Virus record (IMG/VR): IMGVR_UViG_3300033273_000162
Coordinates: 1-52,777 of that record
Length of the DNA stretch: 52,777 nucleotides
Direction: 5' to 3' (one strand)
DNA from: a virus
The notes under the pieces are model-generated. The model saw only the letters and a program-made list of their open reading frames with translations. It did no database searches and was not told the DNA's origin. Shown piece by piece: positions 37,741-48,005 of this stretch. A program made the position numbers and the translations under genes. Position 1 is the stretch's first letter, and every line of letters starts with the position of its first letter.

Positions 37741-40700
37741 TTAGGTAGTTACGAATGGAACGATCTCGTCTCCACTCGAAATAGTGGTTGGACCACTAAC
37801 ATGTGTGCAACCAGTAAATGTAGTTGTATTTTTGCCAGTATAAGAAATTAGAGAACCAGCACTGGTAAATAGATGTCCCGAAGTTGGGAAGTGTGTGGTA
37901 TTCTGAACAATAACATCTGTACCAATAGTTCCAGAAGAAGAACTTATGGTAACTGGATTCTGGATAGATGGATTGACAAGAGTAAATTTCTCTCCAGATA
38001 ATAAGTAACTCGAATGATCTCTCTCAGTAAAATCTCCCAACGTTAGTGATGGGAAATACATTTCAACATCAGCAAGAGTATAAGAAGATACATCTGCTGT
38101 GCCAGCATCAAATCCAATATCAAATGTGCCAATAGTAGAACCGACACAACCAATGTACAATGCACTGGAGAAGTATTCAAAAGTTACTCCAAAGAGGGAG
38201 TTCCTTGCGGTAATAACTGTTCCATCACGCTTTGTGATATCTAGATCGATAAGATCAACTTCACCTGCTCTAGTTGGAATAGGATCAACGATATAAATTG
38301 ATTCGGAGTAGTAATCGACAACACCACTGTTAGGTGGAATGAATACAACTTCAGGAATTACTTCAGGACTGATGCTAACTTCTGGAGTTGTAATTTGTCT
38401 TTGTACATCTCTTTCAAATCCACCTGCGCTAGCTGAGGCAGATACCATTCTAACATCACTTTCAGATTCGACGGATACAACACCAACAGTTGCAACAGCG
38501 ATCTCTGGAATTTGCCTCAAGAAGGTTCCAGCACCCCAGAACTGAGGTGTTGTTCCATCTACACCTCTGAGTATGTTGAGGAATCTATCCGAAAGTTTTC
38601 TGTTATATTCTACAACTTCATTACCAATCAATAGACGACCAGCGCGATCAAACTTAGTGGTATCTGGAATATATGCAATAGTATCGTTTGCAGCAAAATC
38701 AAGATCCAAGTATGCACCAGTCTCAAAGAAGTTGATATTAGATAGTGCATCATTTGGAATCAAGTTCTGAACTGTTGTAGTAATTGCTTTACTTACAGTA
38801 GAAATAGAATTCAGAGATACAATATCTTGTAATTGAGCACTAACAACTATTGGTTCTTCTGATACTGTTCCAACTAAAACTTCATCTGCAAATAATTCTG
38901 TCGATAAGAAGAATTCATCTTTGACATCTTCAATAGTATTTTCTTGTTCAATTTGAATCTCTGCAGTTATTTGACGATCTGTATTAATAAATTCAGTAAT
39001 AATTTGAGCTTCGCTAGCAATAGTTGGTGTTAGACCAGAATTACCAATAGCGTCGATAGTAGAACTTACTTGCATATTAAATGCATCTTCAACCGTTGGA
39101 TTGACACTAACATTGATTAGAGATACACCAATATCTCTTTCAGTTAGAATATTGTATCTTCTAGCAACAATTACTTGTGGTGCTTGAGTATAACCAGAAC
39201 CACCATCAATTAGATCAACACTGATTACTTGTCCTTTGCTGACTAGTACATTTGCTCTAGCACCGCCACCATTTCCATCTTTTGGTACAAAATTGAGAAC
39301 AGGTGGTGTATAATATTGGTATGCTGTTGGTTGTGTAATTGGTTCATAACTACGCTGGTTCCAAGTTAAAGAAACAACAGAACCATTTTCAATATTAGCA
39401 ACAACCGCTAGTCCTTCACCTCTAGTAATTCCAACATAAGACTCAACAGAGACAGTACCAAAAACGTCATCAGTTAGTTGCTCACCAATTCTTCCATCTT
39501 TACTTGTAGTTTCTCCAGGTAGTTGTTTGATACTTCTAAACGTATCTTCACCATCTACACGAATTTTGTCTCCATTTGCAATAGGAACAAAAGAATTCTT
39601 GAATGTTCTTCCAAAGAATGTTCCTCTCCAAATAGCATCATCTGCTCTGAGAAGCTTTCTTCCTAAATCATCCTCACTAAATGTAAGTGTTTGATTAGAA
39701 ATGTCAGCATCTGTAATTACAAACGTTCTGTCGTAATATCCAACAGGAGCGAATGTAAAGTCAAGACCAGATTCAAACTCTGGATTATGCCCTCTCAATC
39801 GGAAACTAATAGAATTACCATTGACTACAGGTGCAATTATTTCACCAATAACATTACGAGTTCCATCACCTCTATTCTGCCAAACATGGATTGGCAAACC
39901 AACTGCGTCGCCCATCCAATCATACTTAAGTAAATCTGATATTCTGGTTGATTCAAAATCAAATGTTCCTTGTGAATAGTAAGTATCAGGAGCAAAATCA
40001 TAAATGTTTAGAATTTGTCCAACATCTCTACCATAGAGGTATCTGATGTCAATCTTCATTTCTTTCTGAATAGGAACATTAAATGAAATGTTCGGACCAG
40101 AAACTGTATAAGAGAATTCTTTACGTTGAAGAACACCATCTAGGAAAACATATAAGCAATCTTCTTGCTCAATATTTTGTACAGTAAAGTCTTCTACATC
40201 TAGAATCAGGAAAGGACCATTTCTAACACCATCTACTAGATTGTAGTCAATGGTCAATCTCTTGTAGTTTCCAACACCAATACCGACAACCTTTTCTACT
40301 GCGGTTGGTTCTCCAATAGTTTTAGCACCAAGATCCTGGTCCCAAATAGGAGCAACATCAAATTTAATCTTGTTTGGAATTACAGTTCTGTCAATCCAAT
40401 AAGAATCTTCTAATGGATAATTTTCTGTGAATTTTGGTTTTTGTAGAACAGCATTAATAGTCAAGAAGAGATCTTCATCCTCTTCTGTATTAACTGAACT
40501 ATTATCATCCCAGTATAATTCAAACTCTTTAGTCTCACCATCAATATAATCTGGTAAAGATCTGGTAACAGACTCTTCTAGTAATACGTCATTCAAGTTA
40601 TCATATAGAGAATCCATTGCAGAAACAACAGTATTACACTCTTGCGCTGGAAGTAGAGGATCACCAATAATATTGTAGTTGGAGTATGTTAGATCAGATG

Positions 40701-43700
40701 CCCAGTTTCCAGATTTATTTGGATTTTGCTGAGTCTTTTCTACAAGTCCTCTGCCTTCAGTTAGAATAGTATCTACAATATCATGATAGGTGTTGAGAGC
40801 ACTTTCTACCTCAGCACAAACTGGAGTAACGGAATCTACAAGAACATTTGGATCTGTTGTTGGCAATTGATTCTTCATTGCCTGAATCATTAGATTCTTG
40901 GCGTATTCAAATGTAGCAACAGTTTCTGTTAGTTGATCAGAGATGTAGTATAGTTGCTCTCCATATGGATACTCATTCTTTCTATAATAAAGTTGAGCGG
41001 CAGTAACGATTTTTTCATTGCCACCAAACTTAAGATGATAAACATATGCATCAATGATATGTCCAATATCTCTACCACACTTAGTAGAAAGAGAACCCCA
41101 ATTCAGAGAAGGATATTGTCCTTGTGCCCAAGTCAAAGACTGAGAAATGATATATTCTCTATTTGCTACAATGAGATTAGCAGCATCGTAGAATGTACCA
41201 TTATTAACACCACTCCAAGAGAATGTTGCTTGGTCAGTTCCAGAGAAACTGACAGGAACTGTAACCGTGACTCCAGGAGGAACATCGAAAGTGTCTCCTA
41301 CTGGAACTTGACCAGTAGTTGTAGCAATTGTTCCGTCACTTGCACTTCCAGTAAGAGTAGTAGTTCCTACAGCAGCTCCACCGCCACCACCAGAGTTTGC
41401 TAATGCAACATTGCTTACTGTAACTTTAGTATCACTATCGATAGATACAATCTTGGTTCCAGATGGATAAGATCTACCAGAACTTACAAACATGCCAATT
41501 GCAAGATTGTCAGTGCTTGTAACTGTTATCTCATTAGAACCTTGTAGATAATTAACAGAAACATCAGTAAAGTCCCAATTTCTAATTGCAAGTTTTGCCA
41601 GTCTGGTAGCATAAGAGAAAATACCACTAGACTCTGTTCTATTGTTTTGAATGTAAAGATAATCGCTACTCTGGTTAAAGATAGATGTGTAGTCAATAGT
41701 TTTTACATTACCACCAAATCTAATGTCATGCTGATATGCATCTAGGACAAATCTTATGTTTTCTTCGTAATCATCTTGCTTTGTGCTCCAATCCAAAGAT
41801 GGATATGTTGCTTTGGCATAACCAATAGTTTCGTTAATAATAAAGTCAATATTTCTTTCAATTTGATTTGCAGCATCAATCCAGACACCATTGCGTTGGA
41901 AAATATTTCTTAGTTTTCTTAGGTGTTTTGTATTGTATTGTGAGTCTTTAAACTGGAATACTTTACCATAGAAAGTAACACCTTTATACGATGTTGTTTC
42001 ACCACCATCACCAGTCAATTTAGTTCCTGGTCCTAGTGGAGGGGCAGAGAAAATAATTTGATCTCCAGAAATAGTATAAGCAACATCTGGTTCTTGCAGA
42101 ACTCCATCGAGTGTTACAATCAAACCTTTAGAATCTGCTGGGAAGAAAGGAACTCCTTGATCATTAATAATCTGGAAAGATGTGGTTCCTTGGAGTCTTC
42201 CATCAGTATCGTAGTATCCATCAAATGGAGCACCTAGAGTAAATTCAAATGCTCTTACTTCATTGAATAAAAATTCACTGGTAGCAGCAGAACCTCTTCC
42301 TCCACGAACTCTCTGACTCTCTACAGTCTGAATTGTTTGTGTAGTTACTTGTTTTGTGCTTTCAATTGTAATTTTGTTCTTATTTGGATCCCAAAGTTGT
42401 ACAACACTAAAGTGCTGCGTTCTGGGAGCAGCTGCTGGCATTTCAGTATCAGCAGTAGCTTCTACATCTACTTGACCAAATAGTTTAAAACCAGCTGGGT
42501 GAGTTGTTGATTTAATCAACTCCCTCCACTGATCAATTGGAGTCTTAGATTTTACAACGTAAGAATAGTCTTGATAGAAATCACTATCAATCATCTTCTG
42601 GTTAGATACTCCCAAACGTCCTCTGTCGGAAGTGTAATAACCTAGGTTATCATAGAAACTAGTAATCTGCTCTGTAAATGTGCTAGTATATACTGCTGTT
42701 ACAATTCCAGAAATTGGGTTCAATAGAGATTCAATAGCAACATTCTCACGAACAATGCCCTGAATGTCTTTTAGTTTTAATAGTCTGGAACCAAACCTCC
42801 ATTCAGTAACTTTTGCTCTGAATACTTCTACACCATTAACTCTCTGAACTACTGTTTCCCCTCTGCTGAAGTTTCCAGTATAATCCTTAAGGGAAACAAC
42901 ATAATTTGAAGAGAATGTAGAGGATACAGTTTTGTCTAGATGGAATGCACCACCATTAGATACAAAACTGACACTTTGTGGAATACCAATAGTAGAACTA
43001 TCAGCAAACGCTTCAATGTCACTTTCAACAATTTCGATTGTTGGTGCTTTAGTATATCCTCTTCCAGGAGATCCAACTGTTAATGAGAAAATTTCTCCAT
43101 TACGTACAACAACATTAAATGTTGCATCAACACCATCTCCTTCAGTAATGATAACCTTAGGATTGACGTAACTAGATCCTTTATCAGTTACAGTGACACC
43201 AGAAATAGTTTGAGAAGCGATATCAAACAAGACAGTTGCTTTTGCTCTGGAATCGGTATTAATATCTGCACCAACAATTGTTGGCACTTTTTTGTAGTTT
43301 AGTCCTAGATTAATAATACTTACATCGTTAATCTCACCAACTGCAAATTGACCAGTTGTTGTGTATGTAATGGTTCCAGAACCATCCCATAATGGTTCGC
43401 TGGGAATATCATAGACAAAACGGTTTGACGTGACATAATTCAACGTCTTGACACCCTGCAAAGGATCTGTTACAATCTTAAAGTATGCACCTTCAGAATT
43501 AACAACATTCTTCTTATCGAAATAATAGAAGTTTGTAAAGTCAGTTCCTCTCTTTGTTTGGTAATTGTTATCTGCTAGTCTAGACCCAAATCCAAACTTA
43601 ACATCAGTAAATGCCCCAGAATTACCAGGGAGAATCGTCGATTCAGTTTTTTCTGCTGTAATTAGATTGTAGTTCTTACTTGGACTGATATCAAAGTAAG

Positions 43701-46700
43701 TTCCAGTGAGACTAGAGTGAGACGTGTCAAAGACATACTTATAGTATTCTTGAAGATCAATATTTGGATTAGGTGTAAATGTAACACCATCTTCAGAAAA
43801 TTCAAACTTGTAAATTAAATCTTCTGCTGAGTTGATAAAAACTAGTCTTTGTGGATTGCTTCCATCAAAGAAAGTCGAACTTAATGTTAATTTGTTCGCA
43901 TTTGTAGTAAGAGTTGCATAATCATAAACAACTACAATTTCTTGTGTGTCTCTATTGTAAGACTGAATATAACCAGAATTATTTCCAGTAAAGATTTGAT
44001 AGTTTGCTGTAAAGTTAAATGTTGGTTTGTATAAAGATACAGTTTGACCATCAAAGTGATCTACAGCGGTAGTTCCTTCTCTTCCAGTAAGAACAGATAG
44101 AGCACTGTCATTAATACCAGTAATCTCTAAAACTTCCTTTCCTACAGTGATTAAGTCACCAGCAGCAAACTTAGTTGCATCATCAACAATTAGTTGTGCA
44201 GTTCCTGCAGCAAATCCAACGTGATCAATGTACAATACCAAACGCATGGTGCTTTGAGAAGCGCCAGATCTTTCTAGACTCTCATCATCAACGCCTAAGT
44301 AATCTGCTTTTCTATATCCAGATCCTCTTGTTTGGAGTTGAATGTTGGAAACAACGCCAGCATCAGAGACAGTTACAATAGCAGTTGCACCAGAACCACT
44401 ACCACCAGTCAATGGAACATTGTTATAAGTTCCAGGTGTATAGTCGGCACCACCATTTAGAATTTCAAATCTACCAAGACCAGTGTCATTGATTGTAGTA
44501 TTTGACTTGGGTGGAATTAAAGTTGCTTTTTGATATAATCTCTTTCTGAGATAATATGTCTTTGTCTTAGTTGTATCATTTGGATTGATGTCAATCGTTA
44601 CTTTGTCACCAATACCAAGACCATGAGCATCAGCAGTTTCGATTAGAGCAACACTTTGATTTACCTCAAATGGTTCCAGACCATCACTGAGAGAAGTAAG
44701 TTTTACAATCTTAGTTCCTGATGTATTGAATAAATCATCCGACTGAATAAAGTAGTCTTCATTGACAACCCAAGTTCCAGTCAAAACTTTGATTTGTACA
44801 GTGTTCTGTGACGCAGTTCCTTCTAGTACCTCTGCTGTTGCAACAGGAGCATTGACTCCATCAGTCAAGCTAAGAGTCGCACCTTTTGTATAAGAACTTC
44901 TTTGGTCTAAAAGAACAGTGAAGGTCTTAATGCTGGCAGAGAAAGTTCCTGTCTGATCAAACGTTCCATTGACATTTTTAAGAACAATGGTATTGTCATT
45001 CCTTACAGTACCAACAATAGAACCAAACGCACCAGAAGATGGTTGGTTGAGTGTATCATCAGCAAATAGATATGCACTTTGAATAGTTGTTAGTTTAACA
45101 ACTTTATCTTCTTTCGACTCTAAGTAACTTACAGATTTGCCTTTGACAGAAGAAATGATTGCTTCTACTTCAGATCCTTCAGTTCCTTGGTTGTTGAAGT
45201 ATAGTTGGGAATTGACGGAGAAGTTAGCAGAAGATCTTCTGACATCAATTGCATCTACTGTTCCAGATCTTACTTCATTGATAGTAGCAATAACGTTGTC
45301 ACCATTGCCCTGCATTCCAGGAAGAAAATACTTCTTGGAGTTCTTTGGTACATCATCTTGATTGATATCAGAATTGTAGTTGCTATCAACAGGAAGAGAA
45401 TAATAGTTCTCTCCTAGAATGTATGGGTATTGCGGTACTTGGTTGCTATCAATAGTAAGGAAATAAGCATAAGTTCCTTTCGGGAAGTCTGGGGTAATGC
45501 AAAATCTTCCATTGTTCTCGTCTAACGTTCCGCTCTTATGGGTATAAGTGTAATCGTTATTAAAAGATCCTAGTGGATATTGTGTAATCGATGGACCTTC
45601 TTTACGGGTTCCATTTAAAGTATATCCAGAAGTCATCCTAACAATAGGAGACTGTGCATCTAATGGGTCTTGATGGGCAAAAGGACCATAGATTGGATTG
45701 CCATCATAAGCAAAACCAATGATAGGTGAATGAGTTTTCGTCGCAGGTTCTGTTCCTGCATTATTCAAGTTATCATTGAGCTCAATACGCAAAGACTTGG
45801 GATTACCAACATGACCATAACCATATTCTAATGCATTGTTATAGTTTTGAAAAATGTATCCATACTCAGTGTCTAGATCATTTTCCAATCTCTTGAATCT
45901 GTTGAAGTTCCATTCTTTTAGTAATGGAATACCAGTTGCATCTTCGCCAACTGGAATGATATCAACAACTACAGTATTTTGATTATAGAAGTTACCTTCA
46001 TCGATCTTTTCAAATCCAGTGATCTTACCATCAGTATTGACAGTAGCATTGTATGTTGCAAATCTTCCTCTTCCTGCACTATCTCTAATTCTTACAATAG
46101 GTGGGGAAGAGTAGTATTCACCAGGATTATCAATAATCAAACTGGTTACTTTACCACCAGTTACTACAGCACGAACTTCTGCATCTCTACCAGAAGTAAT
46201 TGTAATCTCTGGAGTTTTGGGGAAAATGTCTTGAGTATCTACGATAATGCGCTCAACGACCTGACCAGACAATACTGCTCTTGCTTTGTTTGGTACTTGA
46301 TCAATTAGTACGAAGGGTGGTTTAGCATATCCTCTGCCCTGAGTATCAATTTTGATTTCTTCTAACTTACCATAACGAACACTGCTATGATCTTTGTAAC
46401 CATAGATGGGAACACCGTTTAGAAGAATCCCAACGTCTCTTCTTGGTGTTTTATAAACTTCGGTAGTTCTGGTTGCTTTCTGTCTGATAATACGAAGAAT
46501 CTTCTGATCAAGTAATTCTTCATTTACAGTAGATCCATCTAGAATTCTATAAGATGGGAAACTAGAACTTGTGATATAATAGTATTGATCGTCTGCAAAG
46601 ATGGACGACACATTAGTCGTTACTTGAGAAAGCGACGATTGAATAGTTGGGAATGTTGGGATAACAGGAGCAACACCCTGATTAGTAATCCATCTAGACT

Positions 46701-48000
46701 GATTAGTTCCTGTTTTTACAATCTTTGGATCAGATGTCTCAAAACCAGGACGAGAGACCTGAATCTGATCTCCAGGACTAGAGTATGGTTGTACTTGATT
46801 TGGTTCTAGATTATAGACGACACCAAAAGTCAGCAGCGAAATTGCACCACTGTTGATTGTAACTGGTTTATAAACAGACGTTCCTGCTGGATATGTCAAT
46901 GCTCCAGATGGTTGTCTGTTGTCAATAATAAACTGAGTAACAGTTTTGCTACTGAAGGTAATGGTTTCAGTACCAATCAGGAATGATCCCTTCTTCTCCC
47001 ATCCAAGAGTGGAAGATACATTTACTCTGTCTCCAGTGCTATGTGTGCCAGGAAATGTAGTTTCTAGTTTTGTTTTGGTGGAGATTGCAAAAGTACCATT
47101 TACCGTTTCTGGTGCTAGTACAATATTAAAGATCTGCTCGTTATCAGATGTGCCATCGGCATAAACATTATCAACAACTGCATCTGCATATCCATACTCA
47201 TCGGTAGCAGTCTGAATAACTTTCTTACCAATAAGATCTTTTGGATTACCAGAAACAACCTTACATTTTAGTGCAAATACATTGATCCAGTCAGAATCAG
47301 AAGACTTGTATGTAAAGTCTCTTGGTTTATAAACTTCTGGTTTGTTTGTATTATCTTTAGCAACAATGGTGTTAAAGATAAACTTAATGGAACTAGTTGT
47401 TCCCTTTGCTTTATAGAACTTGGAAATGTTCTTGATAAGGGTTCTCTTATCTACTTCACCTCTGAGATACTTCTCTGGGAAAGATCCTAGATACTGATTC
47501 TCAAAGTTCTTAACTAGAGCATATAAGAAAAGATTGCTTACATTAAAAACTTTCTGCCCAGCATTATGCGGTGCCGCATCTGTACTAGTAAAATTGCTTG
47601 CTTCATATAGATCACCAAGAGATGTGTTGCCACTAACACCTCTAGAGCAGTCTTGGAACTCTGTGTCGGTCCTTGTAGCATAGAAGATGATCTCATCATC
47701 AATGCGGATGTATCCGTTCTTCTTTGGGAAGGATTGTGCATCGGTTACAGTAATCGTAGTATCGCTATCTGTAACACTAGCTGCTAGACTATCATGCTGC
47801 TTGAGAATGTTTTTCTCGTAGTAATCGATATCAGCATACTTCTGAATGTTATTGATAACATCCAAAGTGCCACCTTGAACTTCCTGTGCTTCATAATACT
47901 TTTGAACGAACTTGCTAAAGAGTTCGTACTCAGTAGAAATGAATTCAGGAAGCTGCGACTCGATTAGAGTAGAAATTCTCTTAGTCTTTACAGCAGGCAT
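37741..48000 (-). CDS. 7: Baseplate wedge initiator gp7, giant form (3419 residues)
   Basis: The location between gp6 and gp8, the N-terminal MPAVKTKRISTLIESQLPEF and the large size identify this as the cyanophage gp7. In T4, the 1032-residue gp7 starts wedge assembly and contacts gp10, gp8 and gp6. Here the protein is over three times longer. Near residues 747-860 is a YHYH domain (THSPIIGFAYDGNPIYGPF, later YTYTH and a terminal Cys). GxGY repeats appear at several places (GRGYAKPPFVLID, GRGYTKAPTIEIVE, GSGYTQAPQVIVARRY). Two copies of a helical module (FVLDAYQHDIRFGGN and RDIGHIIDAYVYHLKFGGN, about 2030-2375) also occur in the 3377-residue fibre. An AAGAG ribosome-binding sequence precedes the ATG. 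gp7 identity is based mainly on gene order. Confidence 0.8.
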   Translation of the reverse strand: MPAVKTKRISTLIESQLPEFISTEYELFSKFVQKYYEAQEVQGGTLDVINNIQKYADIDYYEKNILKQHDSLAASVTDSDTTITVTDAQSFPKKNGYIRIDDEIIFYATRTDTEFQDCSRGVSGNTSLGDLYEASNFTSTDAAPHNAGQKVFNVSNLFLYALVKNFENQYLGSFPEKYLRGEVDKRTLIKNISKFYKAKGTTSSIKFIFNTIVAKDNTNKPEVYKPRDFTYKSSDSDWINVFALKCKVVSGNPKDLIGKKVIQTATDEYGYADAVVDNVYADGTSDNEQIFNIVLAPETVNGTFAISTKTKLETTFPGTHSTGDRVNVSSTLGWEKKGSFLIGTETITFSSKTVTQFIIDNRQPSGALTYPAGTSVYKPVTINSGAISLLTFGVVYNLEPNQVQPYSSPGDQIQVSRPGFETSDPKIVKTGTNQSRWITNQGVAPVIPTFPTIQSSLSQVTTNVSSIFADDQYYYITSSSFPSYRILDGSTVNEELLDQKILRIIRQKATRTTEVYKTPRRDVGILLNGVPIYGYKDHSSVRYGKLEEIKIDTQGRGYAKPPFVLIDQVPNKARAVLSGQVVERIIVDTQDIFPKTPEITITSGRDAEVRAVVTGGKVTSLIIDNPGEYYSSPPIVRIRDSAGRGRFATYNATVNTDGKITGFEKIDEGNFYNQNTVVVDIIPVGEDATGIPLLKEWNFNRFKRLENDLDTEYGYIFQNYNNALEYGYGHVGNPKSLRIELNDNLNNAGTEPATKTHSPIIGFAYDGNPIYGPFAHQDPLDAQSPIVRMTSGYTLNGTRKEGPSITQYPLGSFNNDYTYTHKSGTLDENNGRFCITPDFPKGTYAYFLTIDSNQVPQYPYILGENYYSLPVDSNYNSDINQDDVPKNSKKYFLPGMQGNGDNVIATINEVRSGTVDAIDVRRSSANFSVNSQLYFNNQGTEGSEVEAIISSVKGKSVSYLESKEDKVVKLTTIQSAYLFADDTLNQPSSGAFGSIVGTVRNDNTIVLKNVNGTFDQTGTFSASIKTFTVLLDQRSSYTKGATLSLTDGVNAPVATAEVLEGTASQNTVQIKVLTGTWVVNEDYFIQSDDLFNTSGTKIVKLTSLSDGLEPFEVNQSVALIETADAHGLGIGDKVTIDINPNDTTKTKTYYLRKRLYQKATLIPPKSNTTINDTGLGRFEILNGGADYTPGTYNNVPLTGGSGSGATAIVTVSDAGVVSNIQLQTRGSGYRKADYLGVDDESLERSGASQSTMRLVLYIDHVGFAAGTAQLIVDDATKFAAGDLITVGKEVLEITGINDSALSVLTGREGTTAVDHFDGQTVSLYKPTFNFTANYQIFTGNNSGYIQSYNRDTQEIVVVYDYATLTTNANKLTLSSTFFDGSNPQRLVFINSAEDLIYKFEFSEDGVTFTPNPNIDLQEYYKYVFDTSHSSLTGTYFDISPSKNYNLITAEKTESTILPGNSGAFTDVKFGFGSRLADNNYQTKRGTDFTNFYYFDKKNVVNSEGAYFKIVTDPLQGVKTLNYVTSNRFVYDIPSEPLWDGSGTITYTTTGQFAVGEINDVSIINLGLNYKKVPTIVGADINTDSRAKATVLFDIASQTISGVTVTDKGSSYVNPKVIITEGDGVDATFNVVVRNGEIFSLTVGSPGRGYTKAPTIEIVESDIEAFADSSTIGIPQSVSFVSNGGAFHLDKTVSSTFSSNYVVSLKDYTGNFSRGETVVQRVNGVEVFRAKVTEWRFGSRLLKLKDIQGIVRENVAIESLLNPISGIVTAVYTSTFTEQITSFYDNLGYYTSDRGRLGVSNQKMIDSDFYQDYSYVVKSKTPIDQWRELIKSTTHPAGFKLFGQVDVEATADTEMPAAAPRTQHFSVVQLWDPNKNKITIESTKQVTTQTIQTVESQRVRGGRGSAATSEFLFNEVRAFEFTLGAPFDGYYDTDGRLQGTTSFQIINDQGVPFFPADSKGLIVTLDGVLQEPDVAYTISGDQIIFSAPPLGPGTKLTGDGGETTSYKGVTFYGKVFQFKDSQYNTKHLRKLRNIFQRNGVWIDAANQIERNIDFIINETIGYAKATYPSLDWSTKQDDYEENIRFVLDAYQHDIRFGGNVKTIDYTSIFNQSSDYLYIQNNRTESSGIFSYATRLAKLAIRNWDFTDVSVNYLQGSNEITVTSTDNLAIGMFVSSGRSYPSGTKIVSIDSDTKVTVSNVALANSGGGGGAAVGTTTLTGSASDGTIATTTGQVPVGDTFDVPPGVTVTVPVSFSGTDQATFSWSGVNNGTFYDAANLIVANREYIISQSLTWAQGQYPSLNWGSLSTKCGRDIGHIIDAYVYHLKFGGNEKIVTAAQLYYRKNEYPYGEQLYYISDQLTETVATFEYAKNLMIQAMKNQLPTTDPNVLVDSVTPVCAEVESALNTYHDIVDTILTEGRGLVEKTQQNPNKSGNWASDLTYSNYNIIGDPLLPAQECNTVVSAMDSLYDNLNDVLLEESVTRSLPDYIDGETKEFELYWDDNSSVNTEEDEDLFLTINAVLQKPKFTENYPLEDSYWIDRTVIPNKIKFDVAPIWDQDLGAKTIGEPTAVEKVVGIGVGNYKRLTIDYNLVDGVRNGPFLILDVEDFTVQNIEQEDCLYVFLDGVLQRKEFSYTVSGPNISFNVPIQKEMKIDIRYLYGRDVGQILNIYDFAPDTYYSQGTFDFESTRISDLLKYDWMGDAVGLPIHVWQNRGDGTRNVIGEIIAPVVNGNSISFRLRGHNPEFESGLDFTFAPVGYYDRTFVITDADISNQTLTFSEDDLGRKLLRADDAIWRGTFFGRTFKNSFVPIANGDKIRVDGEDTFRSIKQLPGETTSKDGRIGEQLTDDVFGTVSVESYVGITRGEGLAVVANIENGSVVSLTWNQRSYEPITQPTAYQYYTPPVLNFVPKDGNGGGARANVLVSKGQVISVDLIDGGSGYTQAPQVIVARRYNILTERDIGVSLINVSVNPTVEDAFNMQVSSTIDAIGNSGLTPTIASEAQIITEFINTDRQITAEIQIEQENTIEDVKDEFFLSTELFADEVLVGTVSEEPIVVSAQLQDIVSLNSISTVSKAITTTVQNLIPNDALSNINFFETGAYLDLDFAANDTIAYIPDTTKFDRAGRLLIGNEVVEYNRKLSDRFLNILRGVDGTTPQFWGAGTFLRQIPEIAVATVGVVSVESESDVRMVSASASAGGFERDVQRQITTPEVSISPEVIPEVVFIPPNSGVVDYYSESIYIVDPIPTRAGEVDLIDLDITKRDGTVITARNSLFGVTFEYFSSALYIGCVGSTIGTFDIGFDAGTADVSSYTLADVEMYFPSLTLGDFTERDHSSYLLSGEKFTLVNPSIQNPVTISSSSGTIGTDVIVQNTTHFPTSGHLFTSAGSLISYTGKNTTTFTGCTHVSGPTTISSGDEIVPFVTT

Positions 48001-48005
48001 TTACT

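Noticed and set aside
40954-41403. 149-residue plus-strand frame
   Set aside because: It is antisense to gp7, Cys/Ser-rich and low in complexity at the end, without promoter or start signal.
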